Counted from the first letter of the stretch, positions 25,805 through 34,490 are shown. The stretch is DNA of 64,000 bases from Pseudomonas duriflava (GCF_007830155.1 NZ_VLKY01000003.1:248001-312000); one strand, 5' to 3'. The notes: generated by a model not told the origin, from the sequence alone. A program made the numbers and translations.

Positions 25805-26981
25805 CGGCCAGGCCCGAGCGGGGCGCGAACAGGCGAACCACGGGGCGATGTCCTTCAGCCTGCAGGTCGATCTCGCTCAGCCATGGCCGCAATTCGACAC
25901 CATGGCGGCTCAGCGTAATCGCCTGGATAACACGTACCGCCAGTACCAGGGTAGAAAACACTGTCCAGGCCGCAACCAGCCATAGGCCGAGATCACTCGC
26001 GCCGGCTCCCCAGGCCAAGGTCAAAAGCAACAGATTGGGATTACGGCGTGCCGTCACCAAGCGGTTAAGCGAGTCGAACGGTCTCCAGAGAAACATGGAG
26101 AACGGTGCGGCGAATTTGAACGACCCTTCGCATAGCCGCCCGGCCACATAGCCGATGAAAATAGTCCAAAAGACGACTGACAAGGGCACGCTATAGGACC
26201 AGGTGGCCGCTAGCCCCATGCCCCAGGCTATGTACCAAATTGGTGGATGTACCAAGTCCAGCGCATGGTCGAAAATGTTGCCGAAGCGAGTGGAGGTTAC
26301 GGTAACGCGGGCCAGCTTGCCGTCCACCGTGTCCAGAAAGGTCATGATCCAGCCGGTGATCAGGCCCAGCCCGAAATGTCCCTGCCAGAACCACCAGCCA
26401 GCCAGAATCGCCAGCACATAGCTTGCCGTGGTTACATGATTGGGGCTTAACCCCAGGCGGACGCACAGGTGTGTGACCCAGCGCGCCGGCACTGGCCAGA
26501 CGCCACGGGTAATAAAGTCCGTTACGCCCTTGTAGGCACCGTTGAACAGCGACTTTTCCAGGTGCTGGCGGTTGCTTTCCGTTACTCGAGCGACCCAGGG
26601 CTGGTCAAATTTTCGCAGTTGCGTCTGTAGCCCTGAGGCTACAGTGTCCGGCCGCACCTGGCGTAAGCGTTCGATGCTCGGCCCTTGCAGTTGAGCAGTA
26701 CCCTCCAGCGAAGCAGCCTGGACGCGTGCAGCGGCAAGCGTTCCATCGCGCGGGTCTTGCAGGGCTACGTCAGAGGTATCCAACAGCCCCCGCAAGACGC
26801 GTTCGTCATACAGGTAATCTTCGCGCAGCAGCAGCACCTCACCCTCGGCCGGCAGTGCAGCGCCAGCATCGGCCAGCTGTGCCTGCGAGAATTTTTTGAG
26901 AATACGCCGCAAGCGTTCACGCGAGGTCAGCCCCCATAAGCGAACACTGCACTGACCGACGAGATGGACCTGTATTGTCAT
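25797..26981 (-). CDS. CDP-alcohol phosphatidyltransferase with degenerate N-terminal NTase-like domain
   Basis: 394 residues. The C-terminal half is a membrane CDP-alcohol phosphotransferase; the signature D-x2-DG-x2-AR-x8-G-x3-D-x3-D is perfect (DTVDGKLAR ... FGNIFDHALD, about residues 215-240), with about six hydrophobic helices. Residues 1-150 (EVLLLREDYLYDERVLRGLL) look like a sugar-phosphate nucleotidyltransferase domain without its N-terminal GxGxR loop, recalling archaeal/bacterial IPCT-DIPPS fusions. It should transfer a phospho-alcohol from a CDP intermediate to a lipid or polyol acceptor. It overlaps the lipid-kinase gene by 8 bp. Substrates are unknown. Confidence 0.75.
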   Translation of the reverse strand: MTIQVHLVGQCSVRLWGLTSRERLRRILKKFSQAQLADAGAALPAEGEVLLLREDYLYDERVLRGLLDTSDVALQDPRDGTLAAARVQAASLEGTAQLQGPSIERLRQVRPDTVASGLQTQLRKFDQPWVARVTESNRQHLEKSLFNGAYKGVTDFITRGVWPVPARWVTHLCVRLGLSPNHVTTASYVLAILAGWWFWQGHFGLGLITGWIMTFLDTVDGKLARVTVTSTRFGNIFDHALDLVHPPIWYIAWGMGLAATWSYSVPLSVVFWTIFIGYVAGRLCEGSFKFAAPFSMFLWRPFDSLNRLVTARRNPNLLLLTLAWGAGASDLGLWLVAAWTVFSTLVLAVRVIQAITLSRHGVELRPWLSEIDLQAEGHRPVVRLFAPRSGLADA

Positions 26982-27044
26982 AAGTTCTGCCTTAGAGCAC
27001 GCAAAGAGTTATTGATGTTATAGGTAGGGTCCGGCAAGGCCCCG

Positions 27045-28118
27045 TTAGCGTTTCCTGTCGAATCGAAAGACCCAAAAAAGCGCAACCCCGAGCATGGCCA
27101 GTGCTGGCGCTGTACCCACTAAAGGCGGGCTTAGACCAAACAGAATGCCCAGGTTCATGATGATCTGATTGACCAAATAGATCAGCAAACCCACTACGGC
27201 GCCCAGGGCCAGTTTACTGCCAAGACTGGTGGAGCGTACTTGGGTGAACGCGAAGGGAACAGCGAAAAGAATCATCGCCAGGGTCAGCAGTGGTGTACCC
27301 AGTTTTTCCCACAAGGCCACTTCATATTGCGCCGAGGGCTGGCTTGAGCCACGTAGAAAGGTAATGTAGTGATAGAGCTGACGTGACGAAAGACTTTCAG
27401 CCGGAAAGGACACGTCCCGCAGCCGTCGCTCCGGGAGAATCGACTGCCACGTCATCCGGTCTCGTTGTTCGAACGATTCCTCACCGGCCGTCCAGCGTTT
27501 GACCTGGACATTGTGCAACTCCCATACACCGTTGGGTTGAATATCGGCATAGTCGGCATACAGGTACTGTTGAAGGCGCGCTTGCTCATCGAATTCGAAC
27601 ACCTCCACCTGGGTTGGAATATGCCCTAGTCGCAGGCTACCGATGCGGGCGAACTGGTCATTTCGGCGCCCCCAGATACTGCCGTCCTTGGAGTTGCCTT
27701 TAGTGGATGCCATAGCCTGTGAACGGGTTTGGAGCGCTTTTTGTTGCAGTGGAGACGCAATGAATTCGTTAGCAATAGCCAGGGCTACCGCCAGGATCAG
27801 CCCCGCTGCCAGTGTGGTCATGCCGATGCGAGTCGCAGATAGGCCTGCCGCCCGCAGGGTGATGAGCTCTTGTGTAACCGCCAACTGGCCTAGTGCAGCA
27901 ATACCGCCCAGGAGCGCAATGAAAGGGCCAAGGTCCACGGCACGACGAGGCAACGTCATGAACACCACTTCAAGCGCCTGAACCAGACGGTAGCCTTCGT
28001 CGATATCATCGAGTTCGCCGACTAAATCCAGCGTGCTGAAGAGTGGCAGCAGCAGCGCTGCCGCAACGGCAAAGCCTAGGAAAACATTCAGGATGAGATA
28101 GCGGTCGATAATTTTCAT
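27045..28118 (-). CDS. LptG-like LPS/lipid export permease (YjgP/YjgQ family)
   Basis: 357 residues from MKIIDRYLILNVFLGFAVAA at 28118; an open stretch upstream to 28391 lies inside the partner gene. Typical YjgP/YjgQ layout: three helices, a periplasmic jellyroll of about 170 residues, three more helices (ALWEKLGTPLLTLAMILFAV, SLGSKLALGAVVGLLIYLVN). In LptB2FG this subunit extracts LPS from the inner membrane. The start overlaps the LptF-like stop (ATGA, 28115-28118). As the core lptFG of Pseudomonas normally sits by pepA, this is probably an extra pair devoted to another lipid. Confidence 0.8.
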   Translation of the reverse strand: MKIIDRYLILNVFLGFAVAAALLLPLFSTLDLVGELDDIDEGYRLVQALEVVFMTLPRRAVDLGPFIALLGGIAALGQLAVTQELITLRAAGLSATRIGMTTLAAGLILAVALAIANEFIASPLQQKALQTRSQAMASTKGNSKDGSIWGRRNDQFARIGSLRLGHIPTQVEVFEFDEQARLQQYLYADYADIQPNGVWELHNVQVKRWTAGEESFEQRDRMTWQSILPERRLRDVSFPAESLSSRQLYHYITFLRGSSQPSAQYEVALWEKLGTPLLTLAMILFAVPFAFTQVRSTSLGSKLALGAVVGLLIYLVNQIIMNLGILFGLSPPLVGTAPALAMLGVALFWVFRFDRKR

Positions 28119-29188
28119 GCCGGACGGCCCCGTGTCGCACCGAGGTCGCGACAGAATGCCAGCAGCAGAGCGAGCCCCATGACGAGGGACACGATCCAGA
28201 GGCCTGGCGTTAGGGGTAGGGTGCCATTGCTGACAAGACTCTTGCTGATATCGCCGGCATAAAAGACCAGAGCGAAGACTGCCGTCACCGGCAAGAGTCT
28301 GGCGAAGCGACCGCGTCGAGGAGGCGTCCGGCTGAGCGGAACGGCCAGCAGAGCCAACAGGAGCGTACTCAGACCGCGAGATTGCCGCCATTGCAGTTCG
28401 GCCTGATCCGACAGGGCCGCGGACGCCTCGAGCACATGGCTCGAGGCTGCCTTGCGCTTGAACTCATCGGTCTGTGGGGTTGGATCCAGGCGCAGCGTCA
28501 TGGTCTTGAACTGCATCGTCTGGTCTTGAATGCCCTGACGCTGTAACGAATAGGCCGTGCCCTGTTCAAGTGTCAAGACCGGGTTCAGCGGGCTAGAGTC
28601 GGTAACCTCGGCTTCATGCGCTCGGAACAGGTGGGTGCGTCCCCGTCCGGCATCGTAGATAAGCACATCCTGGAGTCGGCCCGTTACGCGATCAATCCTT
28701 TGTGCCAGGATCATGCGGCCGTTATCGGCATTAACGTTGAAGCGCTCGGGCTGTAAATGATTGACGTCAAGATCGGTCTTGGACTGCTGCTCCAACAAGT
28801 AGGTATTGGTATAAGCCCAGGGGCGCCCATACAGGGAAAGCGCTGCAACGCCCACCGCAACGGGAAGAGCCAGCAGCAGTACGGCCCGGTAGATTCGCCA
28901 GGGACTCACACCGGAAGCGGCAATGGCCGTCATCTCGGTATCGTGGTACAACCTGCCGAGGCTCAAGACAACCGAGACATAGAGAGCCACAGGGATCAAC
29001 ACTTCAAGGGCGATGAGCACCTTGTAGTAGACGATATCCAGCACGGTATCGAGCGCCAGAGTGCCGTTGGCGGCTTCGGCCAGATAGCGTTCTGAGGAAT
29101 AGCTCGCAAAAATGAAGGTGAGGACACCGGCCATGACTAGAAAAGGGCGGAGTACCTCGGTTATCACGTAACGTTCGATCAGAAACAT
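28115..29188 (-). CDS. LptF-like LPS/lipid export permease (YjgP/YjgQ family)
   Basis: 357 residues from MFLIERYVITEVLRPFLVMA at 29188; an upstream TTG-type start at 29230 would add 14 polar residues. Same fold as its neighbour: AIAASGVSPWRIYRAVLLLA after helix 2-3, central jellyroll (QPERFNVNADNGRMILAQRI), then LSTLLLALLAVPLSRTPPRR. Six membrane helices. It forms the heterodimer with the following LptG-like protein; the LptB-type ATPase must come from elsewhere. It is divergent from a nucleotidyltransferase gene. Confidence 0.8.
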   Translation of the reverse strand: MFLIERYVITEVLRPFLVMAGVLTFIFASYSSERYLAEAANGTLALDTVLDIVYYKVLIALEVLIPVALYVSVVLSLGRLYHDTEMTAIAASGVSPWRIYRAVLLLALPVAVGVAALSLYGRPWAYTNTYLLEQQSKTDLDVNHLQPERFNVNADNGRMILAQRIDRVTGRLQDVLIYDAGRGRTHLFRAHEAEVTDSSPLNPVLTLEQGTAYSLQRQGIQDQTMQFKTMTLRLDPTPQTDEFKRKAASSHVLEASAALSDQAELQWRQSRGLSTLLLALLAVPLSRTPPRRGRFARLLPVTAVFALVFYAGDISKSLVSNGTLPLTPGLWIVSLVMGLALLLAFCRDLGATRGRPA

Positions 29189-29334
29189 GAACTGCGGAGC
29201 CTTCTTTGGTTCCAAAAACGCACCCGGCACATACCCCCTGTTTAGAGTAAGGCTAGCTGCATAAGGCCATCCTCAAGGCATAGCGGTGTTGGTCTGCCTG
29301 AAAAAGATGAAGTTCCTCATATTAGGAGACGGTA

Positions 29335-30108
29335 TTGAATCACTTTGAACGGAAACAGTCTCGTCAGGCCATTATCCTGAGCGCCGGTCAGGGGCGCCGA
29401 CTTCTTCCTTTTACCGAAAGTCTGCCCAAGTGCCTTCTGGAGGTCGAGGGCAAGACAGTGATCGAGTGGCAGATCGACAACTTGTTGGTAGCCGGTTTCG
29501 ATCGTATCAGCGTTGTGGTCGGATATGCCGCTGCCCACGTCGAGCAGGTCTTGAACGCCCGCTATGGTAAGGGAACGATTTCTACCTTCTTCAACCCCTT
29601 TTATGAGGTGGCAGACAACCTGGCCAGCTGCTGGATGGCCCGGCAAGCTATGCAGGACGAGTTTCTGCTGCTAAACGGCGACACGCTGTTTGACCTGCCC
29701 GTCCTGTTGCGCTTACTCGAGGCGCCTGTTCGCCCGATCACGCTGGCCATTGATCGCAAGGCTCATTACGACAGTGATGACATGAAAGTCTGTCTTGATG
29801 GAGATCGTTTGACTCGTGTTGGTAAGACGCTGGCGCTGGACAGTGTGGATGGCGAGTCGATCGGCATGATGTATTTCCGATCCGAGGGCGCAGCGCTATT
29901 TCGTGAAACCCTGGACCGTACTATCCGCCAGCAGGATGCCCTGCAACGCTGGTATCTCAGCATCATCGATCTTCTGGCCCAGAGCACAGGTAAGGTATTC
30001 GTGCAGTCCATCGAGGGTCTGAGCTGGGGCGAGCTGGACTTTCCCCAGGATCTTGAGGCAGCCAAACAAAAGGCCCGAACCTGGAATACTGCTGCTGTTA
30101 CGGCCTAG
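29335..30108 (+). CDS. Sugar/alcohol-phosphate nucleotidyltransferase (LicC-like)
   Basis: 257 residues starting at a TTG with an excellent AGGAG six bases upstream. The NTP motif is canonical: AIILSAGQGRRLLPFTESLP followed by KCLLEV, then FLLLNGDTLFD with the metal-binding Asp. It joins a phospho-alcohol or sugar phosphate to a nucleotide (the closest family flavour is phosphocholine or inositol-1-phosphate cytidylyltransferase). It could supply the CDP-alcohol used by the phosphotransferase at 25.8-27.0 kb. It converges on a second nucleotidyltransferase gene with a 31-bp gap. Confidence 0.75.
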   Translation: MNHFERKQSRQAIILSAGQGRRLLPFTESLPKCLLEVEGKTVIEWQIDNLLVAGFDRISVVVGYAAAHVEQVLNARYGKGTISTFFNPFYEVADNLASCWMARQAMQDEFLLLNGDTLFDLPVLLRLLEAPVRPITLAIDRKAHYDSDDMKVCLDGDRLTRVGKTLALDSVDGESIGMMYFRSEGAALFRETLDRTIRQQDALQRWYLSIIDLLAQSTGKVFVQSIEGLSWGELDFPQDLEAAKQKARTWNTAAVTA

Positions 30109-30139
30109 CGGCTGCGTGGCCTAGCCTTGCAAGCGGCTG

Positions 30140-30946
30140 CTATACCGTCCCGATTGAGGAAGCGTTTTCCGCGAGGATCTTTTCCACCAGGGATAGATCC
30201 GCAGCGGTATCCACATCGACGGCCGCTTCTGCAAACGGCAGCACAACAACACCAATGGTAATACCCAGCTTTTTCGATAGGCGTGCCAGGGCCTGCTCAA
30301 GGGTCAGACGTCCGCACAGGTAGCGCACGATAGCGCCCAGGCCCAACGCCCCCACAATCACACGCCATGGACGCTTGCGCTCCTGCTCGATGCTGCGCCA
30401 GAACGGTGCCAGCGTGCGGCCTCGTTCCGTCATGAAGGCGAACAGATTACACCCGCAATAGGGGCCTCCCCGGAGGCGAATGGCCGTTCGCCGGGTGTGA
30501 GGGAAACGTGCCATTACCGTATCGAGCCGGGTAACAGCGACTACAAAGTCGCAGTGACTCTGTTGGGCCTGTTCCAGGAAGTGGTTGACGATCGCCGGGC
30601 TGAGCAACGCGTGGTCCGCCGTCGTGACGAGGACTGCCTGCTCGGGCGGCTCGGCCGCCAGAGCCTGGGCCGTACTGGCGCTGGGTGAGTTGGCGTTGGC
30701 GGTCCAGCGAATCGCTGCCTGTTCCAAAAGCCGCTCTATTTCCGGTTCGCGATGGAGCAAGGCACGCGAGGGGCCAACCAGGGTGATGCGCTGGATCAGC
30801 GGGCTGGCCTGCAGTGCATGCACCACACGGCGCACCATTGGCACACCGCCCACAGGTGCCAGCGCCTTGCAGTCAACCCCGGCAGCCACAGCTACCGCGT
30901 CTCCGGCGTGACGGTCGGCGGACAGAACCAGCGCCGCATAGGCCAT
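30140..30946 (-). CDS. MobA/IspD-like NTP transferase
   Basis: 268 residues from MAYAALVLSADRHAG at 30946, four bases after the stop of the acyltransferase gene upstream; ATG 30967 would overlap it. A GT-A nucleotidyltransferase fold: N-terminal LVLSADR..D in place of GxGxR, then CKALAPVGGVPMVRRVVHAL, and VLVTTADHALLSP with the metal-binding Asp; the close is AAVDVDTAADLSLVEKIL. The altered phosphate loop leaves activity uncertain. It could provide the second activated precursor for head-group or sugar transfer in this locus. Confidence 0.65.
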   Translation of the reverse strand: MAYAALVLSADRHAGDAVAVAAGVDCKALAPVGGVPMVRRVVHALQASPLIQRITLVGPSRALLHREPEIERLLEQAAIRWTANANSPSASTAQALAAEPPEQAVLVTTADHALLSPAIVNHFLEQAQQSHCDFVVAVTRLDTVMARFPHTRRTAIRLRGGPYCGCNLFAFMTERGRTLAPFWRSIEQERKRPWRVIVGALGLGAIVRYLCGRLTLEQALARLSKKLGITIGVVVLPFAEAAVDVDTAADLSLVEKILAENASSIGTV

Positions 30947-30950
30947 AGGT

Positions 30951-32105
30951 TCAGAGCTGTTTTTCATAAACACGATACCGCTTGTACTGATGGGTCCCGA
31001 TCTGCTCGAGAATGGTACGCATACCCGTGTTGCTTTCCAGAATCCACGACATTTCCAGCGCCTCGATGCCGCGTCGAACAAAAGGCGGCTTTAGCGCTTC
31101 GACCAGCAGCAGCGCCAGGGTAGGGCCGAGGCGGCTGAACTGATGCGCCTGGCGCACGCCCATTAACGGAACACGTGCTGTCTTGGGCATGCGCAATTTC
31201 ACATTGCGTAAAACATGCAGCCAGCCAAAGGGTAGCAACTTGCCTTTGAGCGGTGCGATTACTTCGTTGAGATTGGGGAGGGCGATAATAAAAGCGCTGG
31301 GTTGCCCATTCACCTCGGCGATGTAAATCAGGTCGTCAGGCACCAACAGCTTGAGATTGCTACCTAACTCCTTGAACTCGGCCCTAGTGAACGGAACGAA
31401 TTCCCAGTTTTTGGCCCAGGCATCGTTGAAGATGTCCCGCAGTGTCTCGATTTCCTCGTCGAAACGGCTGCGGTCCAGTGTTCTGATCGTTACACGGTCT
31501 CGCCAGCGATCCATCATCCGGCGCATTGGCGGAGTGAAGTCGAGCTGATCGGTTTGCATCCAATAAGCCAGCAGGTCCTGGGCGGGTTGATAACCCAGGG
31601 CTTCGATCCGACTGCTGTAATAGGGCTGGCTGTGGCCCATCATAAACGCCGGTGGATAGTCAAAGCCATCCACGAGCAGGCCGCTTTCCTCGTTAATCGT
31701 CAGGCTGAAAGGACCTGTGACACGGCGTATGCCTTTCTGTCTGAGCCAGGTTTCGGCGGTGCCTAGAAGGGCCTTGAATACCTCCGGCCTATCGACGGCT
31801 TCAAGCATGCCGAAGTGCCCCGTACCGGGGCCATGAACTTCCCGATGCAGCGAGTCCACCTGCGCCGTGATCCGTCCGAGCGGCTGTGCTCCGGACCAGG
31901 CGATCCAGGCCTGCCACTCCACATGCTCGAAGACAGGATTACGGGGCGACAGATGCATCCGGCGCTCAAGATGCAAGGGCTCTACCCAGTGGGGGTCCCC
32001 CTGGTATAAGGGGCCAGGCAACCGGATAAAGGTGTTCAAATCTGCCTTGGTCACTACCGGTTTGACCAGAACGGACTCATTTGTCTTTGAAATAAATTGA
32101 TTCAC
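30951..32105 (-). CDS. GNAT-like N-acyltransferase, putative bacterial ceramide synthase (bCerS-like)
   Basis: 384 residues, GTG start at 32105 with AAGGA at good spacing. The N-terminus has FIRLPGPLYQGDPHWVEPLH, then NPVFEHVEWQAWIAW and GRITAQVD, the hallmark order of a large GNAT-related family often left as hypothetical and found to include the Caulobacter ceramide synthase that N-acylates 3-ketosphinganine. Later blocks: GPFSLTINEESGLLVDGFDY and SWILESNTGMRTILEQIG. It is divergent from the operon that holds Spt, ACP, acyl ligase and SDR genes, which supports the ceramide role. Function is inferred by family and context. Confidence 0.65.
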   Translation of the reverse strand: MNQFISKTNESVLVKPVVTKADLNTFIRLPGPLYQGDPHWVEPLHLERRMHLSPRNPVFEHVEWQAWIAWSGAQPLGRITAQVDSLHREVHGPGTGHFGMLEAVDRPEVFKALLGTAETWLRQKGIRRVTGPFSLTINEESGLLVDGFDYPPAFMMGHSQPYYSSRIEALGYQPAQDLLAYWMQTDQLDFTPPMRRMMDRWRDRVTIRTLDRSRFDEEIETLRDIFNDAWAKNWEFVPFTRAEFKELGSNLKLLVPDDLIYIAEVNGQPSAFIIALPNLNEVIAPLKGKLLPFGWLHVLRNVKLRMPKTARVPLMGVRQAHQFSRLGPTLALLLVEALKPPFVRRGIEALEMSWILESNTGMRTILEQIGTHQYKRYRVYEKQL

Positions 32106-32240
32106 GTGGAATCCTTCAACTTCATTATCCGATTCGCCACTTCATGAAGCGGCACGGCCTGGTAGTAGCGTCCGCACAGAACATCCAGTGGCTCCAGGGG
32201 ACGGCTACGTTCATAAGAACCCAGCTCACGCGAGGATGAC

Positions 32241-32690
32241 ATGAGTACCCATGAAGCGTTAAGCGCTACTCTGCAGAAATTTGGCGCGCCTGAGACGGTA
32301 GTGCGTGAATATGAACATTGGACTGTTCTTTTGAGACCGCATCAGGTTACCTTGGGTGCTTTGGTCCTGATTGCGAAGGAAGCGGCTACAGCTTTACCGC
32401 AGCTAAGTCCGGCCGCGTTCAGCGAACTCAAGCAGGTAACCGACCATATAGAGCAGGCACTCCAGGCGGCTTTCAGCTACGACAAAGTGAACTACCTGAT
32501 GCTAATGATGGTCGATCCTGATGTCCATTTTCATGTCATTCCTCGTTACAATAAACCCAGGATATGGGCTGGACAAGAGTTTGTCGATGTGGCTTGGCCA
32601 GGGCCCCCGCAGCTGAGTACGGGCATGGAGCTTAGTGAAACTGCCAAAACGACTTTAAGAAACGAGCTGATACGCTGCTGGCCTTGTTAA
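32241..32690 (+). CDS. HIT-family protein
   Basis: 149 residues. Histidine-triad hydrolase fold: EHWTVLLRPHQVTLGALVLI near the N-terminus and the active site DVHFHVIPRY near residue 95. The triad normally reads H-x-H-x-H; here the first His is Asp while the nucleophilic middle position is kept. HIT enzymes cleave nucleoside phosphoramidates and dinucleotide polyphosphates, including acyl-adenylates, which would suit a neighbour that makes acyl-AMP. First gene of the rightward operon, 42 bp before the acyl ligase; AGGA before the ATG. Confidence 0.75.
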   Translation: MSTHEALSATLQKFGAPETVVREYEHWTVLLRPHQVTLGALVLIAKEAATALPQLSPAAFSELKQVTDHIEQALQAAFSYDKVNYLMLMMVDPDVHFHVIPRYNKPRIWAGQEFVDVAWPGPPQLSTGMELSETAKTTLRNELIRCWPC

Positions 32691-32732
32691 GCGGCCCGCT
32701 GCATGCGATGCGCTGAGAGCAGGATTTTGGGG

Positions 32733-34484
32733 ATGGCCGAACTGTACATGTCTGCAACACTTACTCAACATGCTTTACCCCAGCGTTTAGGTGATTTTCC
32801 TACCCTTACCGAAGCCCTGGACTATGCCGCTCTCGGTGAAACCGGCCTGAATTTCTATGACGGCCGTTGTCGCCTGGTAGCGGTAATTTCCTATGCTGCC
32901 CTGCGCCGGGAGGCCTTGAACATGGCGCGCCGGCTGCATGGCCTGGGCCTGCGCCGGGGTGATCGTGTCGCCTTGATTGCCGACACGGATTACACCTTCA
33001 TGGAGCTGTTCTACGGCTGTCTGTACGGTGGGTTCGTTCCTGTGCCACTGCCCATTCCTTCCGGCCTGGGCGCACACGATTCCTACGTCAAGAAGTTGAA
33101 TGGTTTGCTGCTGAGCTGCGAGGCATCGGCGGTCTTTGCGCCAACTGTGTTACTGCCTGTTGTTCAGGAAGCAGCGGCCTCGCTGGCGCCCTTGTTTGTT
33201 GGTGCGGCCAAGGATTTTCAGGCCCAGGCAATGGCCCAGGTAGACCTCGAACCTTCTCGTCCCGATGAGATTGCCTACCTGCAGTACACCTCCGGTAGTA
33301 CCCGTTTTCCACGTGGTGTGGTCGTCACTCAACGCGCCGTCATGGCCAATCTGCAAGGCATTATCCGTGATGGTTTGGGCGTGCGTCCGGGCGACCGGTG
33401 CGTGTCCTGGCTGCCCTTTTACCACGACATGGGGCTTGTTGGTTTCGTTCTGGGGCCTATGGCGTCGCAATTGTCCGTGGACTATTTACGTACCCAGGAT
33501 TTCGCCATGCGCCCTCGGCAATGGCTAAACCTGATCAGTCAAAACCGTGGAACCATTTCCTTTGCGCCGCCGTTCGGCTATGACATGTGCTCCCGTCGGG
33601 TGCGCGAAGGCGAAGCGTCACGTTTTGACCTGTCCAGCTGGCGGATTGCCGGTGTTGGTGCCGAACCCATCCGGGCCGAGATTCTTGAGCGGTTCGCCGA
33701 TCAGTTTGCCCCAGCCGGCTTCAACCTCAAGGCGTTTCTACCCTGCTATGGGCTAGCTGAAAGTACGTTAGGGGTCAGTTTCAGCCGGCGCGATACCGGC
33801 ATTCAGATCGACCGTATCAATCGCTGGGAGCTTGAGCATCATTCCAGGGCGGTACCGTTTGATGGGGACGAAAGCAAGGCTAGCATTTTCGTTAATTGCG
33901 GCGCCGTGCTGCCGGGGCATCGGCTCGATATCCGCGACAATACCGGGCACCCTCTGCCGGACCGGCAGATTGGCCGTGTCACGCTTATGGGGCCTAGTCT
34001 CATGTCCGGCTATTTCTGCGACGAGGATTCTACCCAGGCCGTTATCGACCAGGACGGCGGCTGGTTGGATACCGGCGACCTTGGTTACCTGAGCGGCGGT
34101 GAACTGTTCATTACTGGCCGGCGCAAGGACTTGCTCATTGTGCGGGGCCGCAACATTTGGCCGCAGGATATTGAATACCTGGCCGAATGCCAGCCGGATA
34201 TCCGTCCGGGCGATGTGATCGCATTTCTTGTACCGGCTGATATCGAACCCCAGGTTGTCGTGCAAGTGCAGTGCCGCCTGACTGACGAAGCGCAACGCAC
34301 CCAGTTGCAGCAATCCCTGACCAAGCTGATTAATAGCGAGTTTGGCCTGTCGGCCCGTGTCGAGCTGGTGCCGCCCCATTCGCTTCCACGTACATCGTCC
34401 GGTAAGCCGTCCCGGGCGGAAGCTCAAAAGCGCTTTCTCCAGCAAATGCAGTCCCTGTGCGGGCTGTCTATGGCCGCAGGTTAG
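32733..34484 (+). CDS. Fatty acyl-AMP ligase / acyl-ACP synthetase (AasR-like)
   Basis: 583 residues from ATG 32733; a start at 32703 or 32748 is possible. Adenylate-forming enzyme: P-loop YLQYTSGSTRFPRGVVV, LPFYHDMGLVGF, the core motif YGLAESTLGVSFS, LDTGDLGYLSGGELFITGRR, and lysine-containing end PRTSSGKPSRAEAQKRF. The insertion pattern is that of fatty acyl-AMP ligases, which pass the acyl chain to an acyl carrier protein. The ACP gene lies 1 kb downstream in the same operon, so it probably loads that ACP for Spt, as the acyl-ACP synthetase does in Caulobacter. Six bases separate it from the SDR gene. Confidence 0.8.
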   Translation: MAELYMSATLTQHALPQRLGDFPTLTEALDYAALGETGLNFYDGRCRLVAVISYAALRREALNMARRLHGLGLRRGDRVALIADTDYTFMELFYGCLYGGFVPVPLPIPSGLGAHDSYVKKLNGLLLSCEASAVFAPTVLLPVVQEAAASLAPLFVGAAKDFQAQAMAQVDLEPSRPDEIAYLQYTSGSTRFPRGVVVTQRAVMANLQGIIRDGLGVRPGDRCVSWLPFYHDMGLVGFVLGPMASQLSVDYLRTQDFAMRPRQWLNLISQNRGTISFAPPFGYDMCSRRVREGEASRFDLSSWRIAGVGAEPIRAEILERFADQFAPAGFNLKAFLPCYGLAESTLGVSFSRRDTGIQIDRINRWELEHHSRAVPFDGDESKASIFVNCGAVLPGHRLDIRDNTGHPLPDRQIGRVTLMGPSLMSGYFCDEDSTQAVIDQDGGWLDTGDLGYLSGGELFITGRRKDLLIVRGRNIWPQDIEYLAECQPDIRPGDVIAFLVPADIEPQVVVQVQCRLTDEAQRTQLQQSLTKLINSEFGLSARVELVPPHSLPRTSSGKPSRAEAQKRFLQQMQSLCGLSMAAG

Positions 34485-34490
34485 CCTTCG

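Noticed and set aside
30951-32105. Ordinary GNAT acetyltransferase
   Set aside because: Twice the usual length, with an N-terminal domain typical of the bCerS-containing family.
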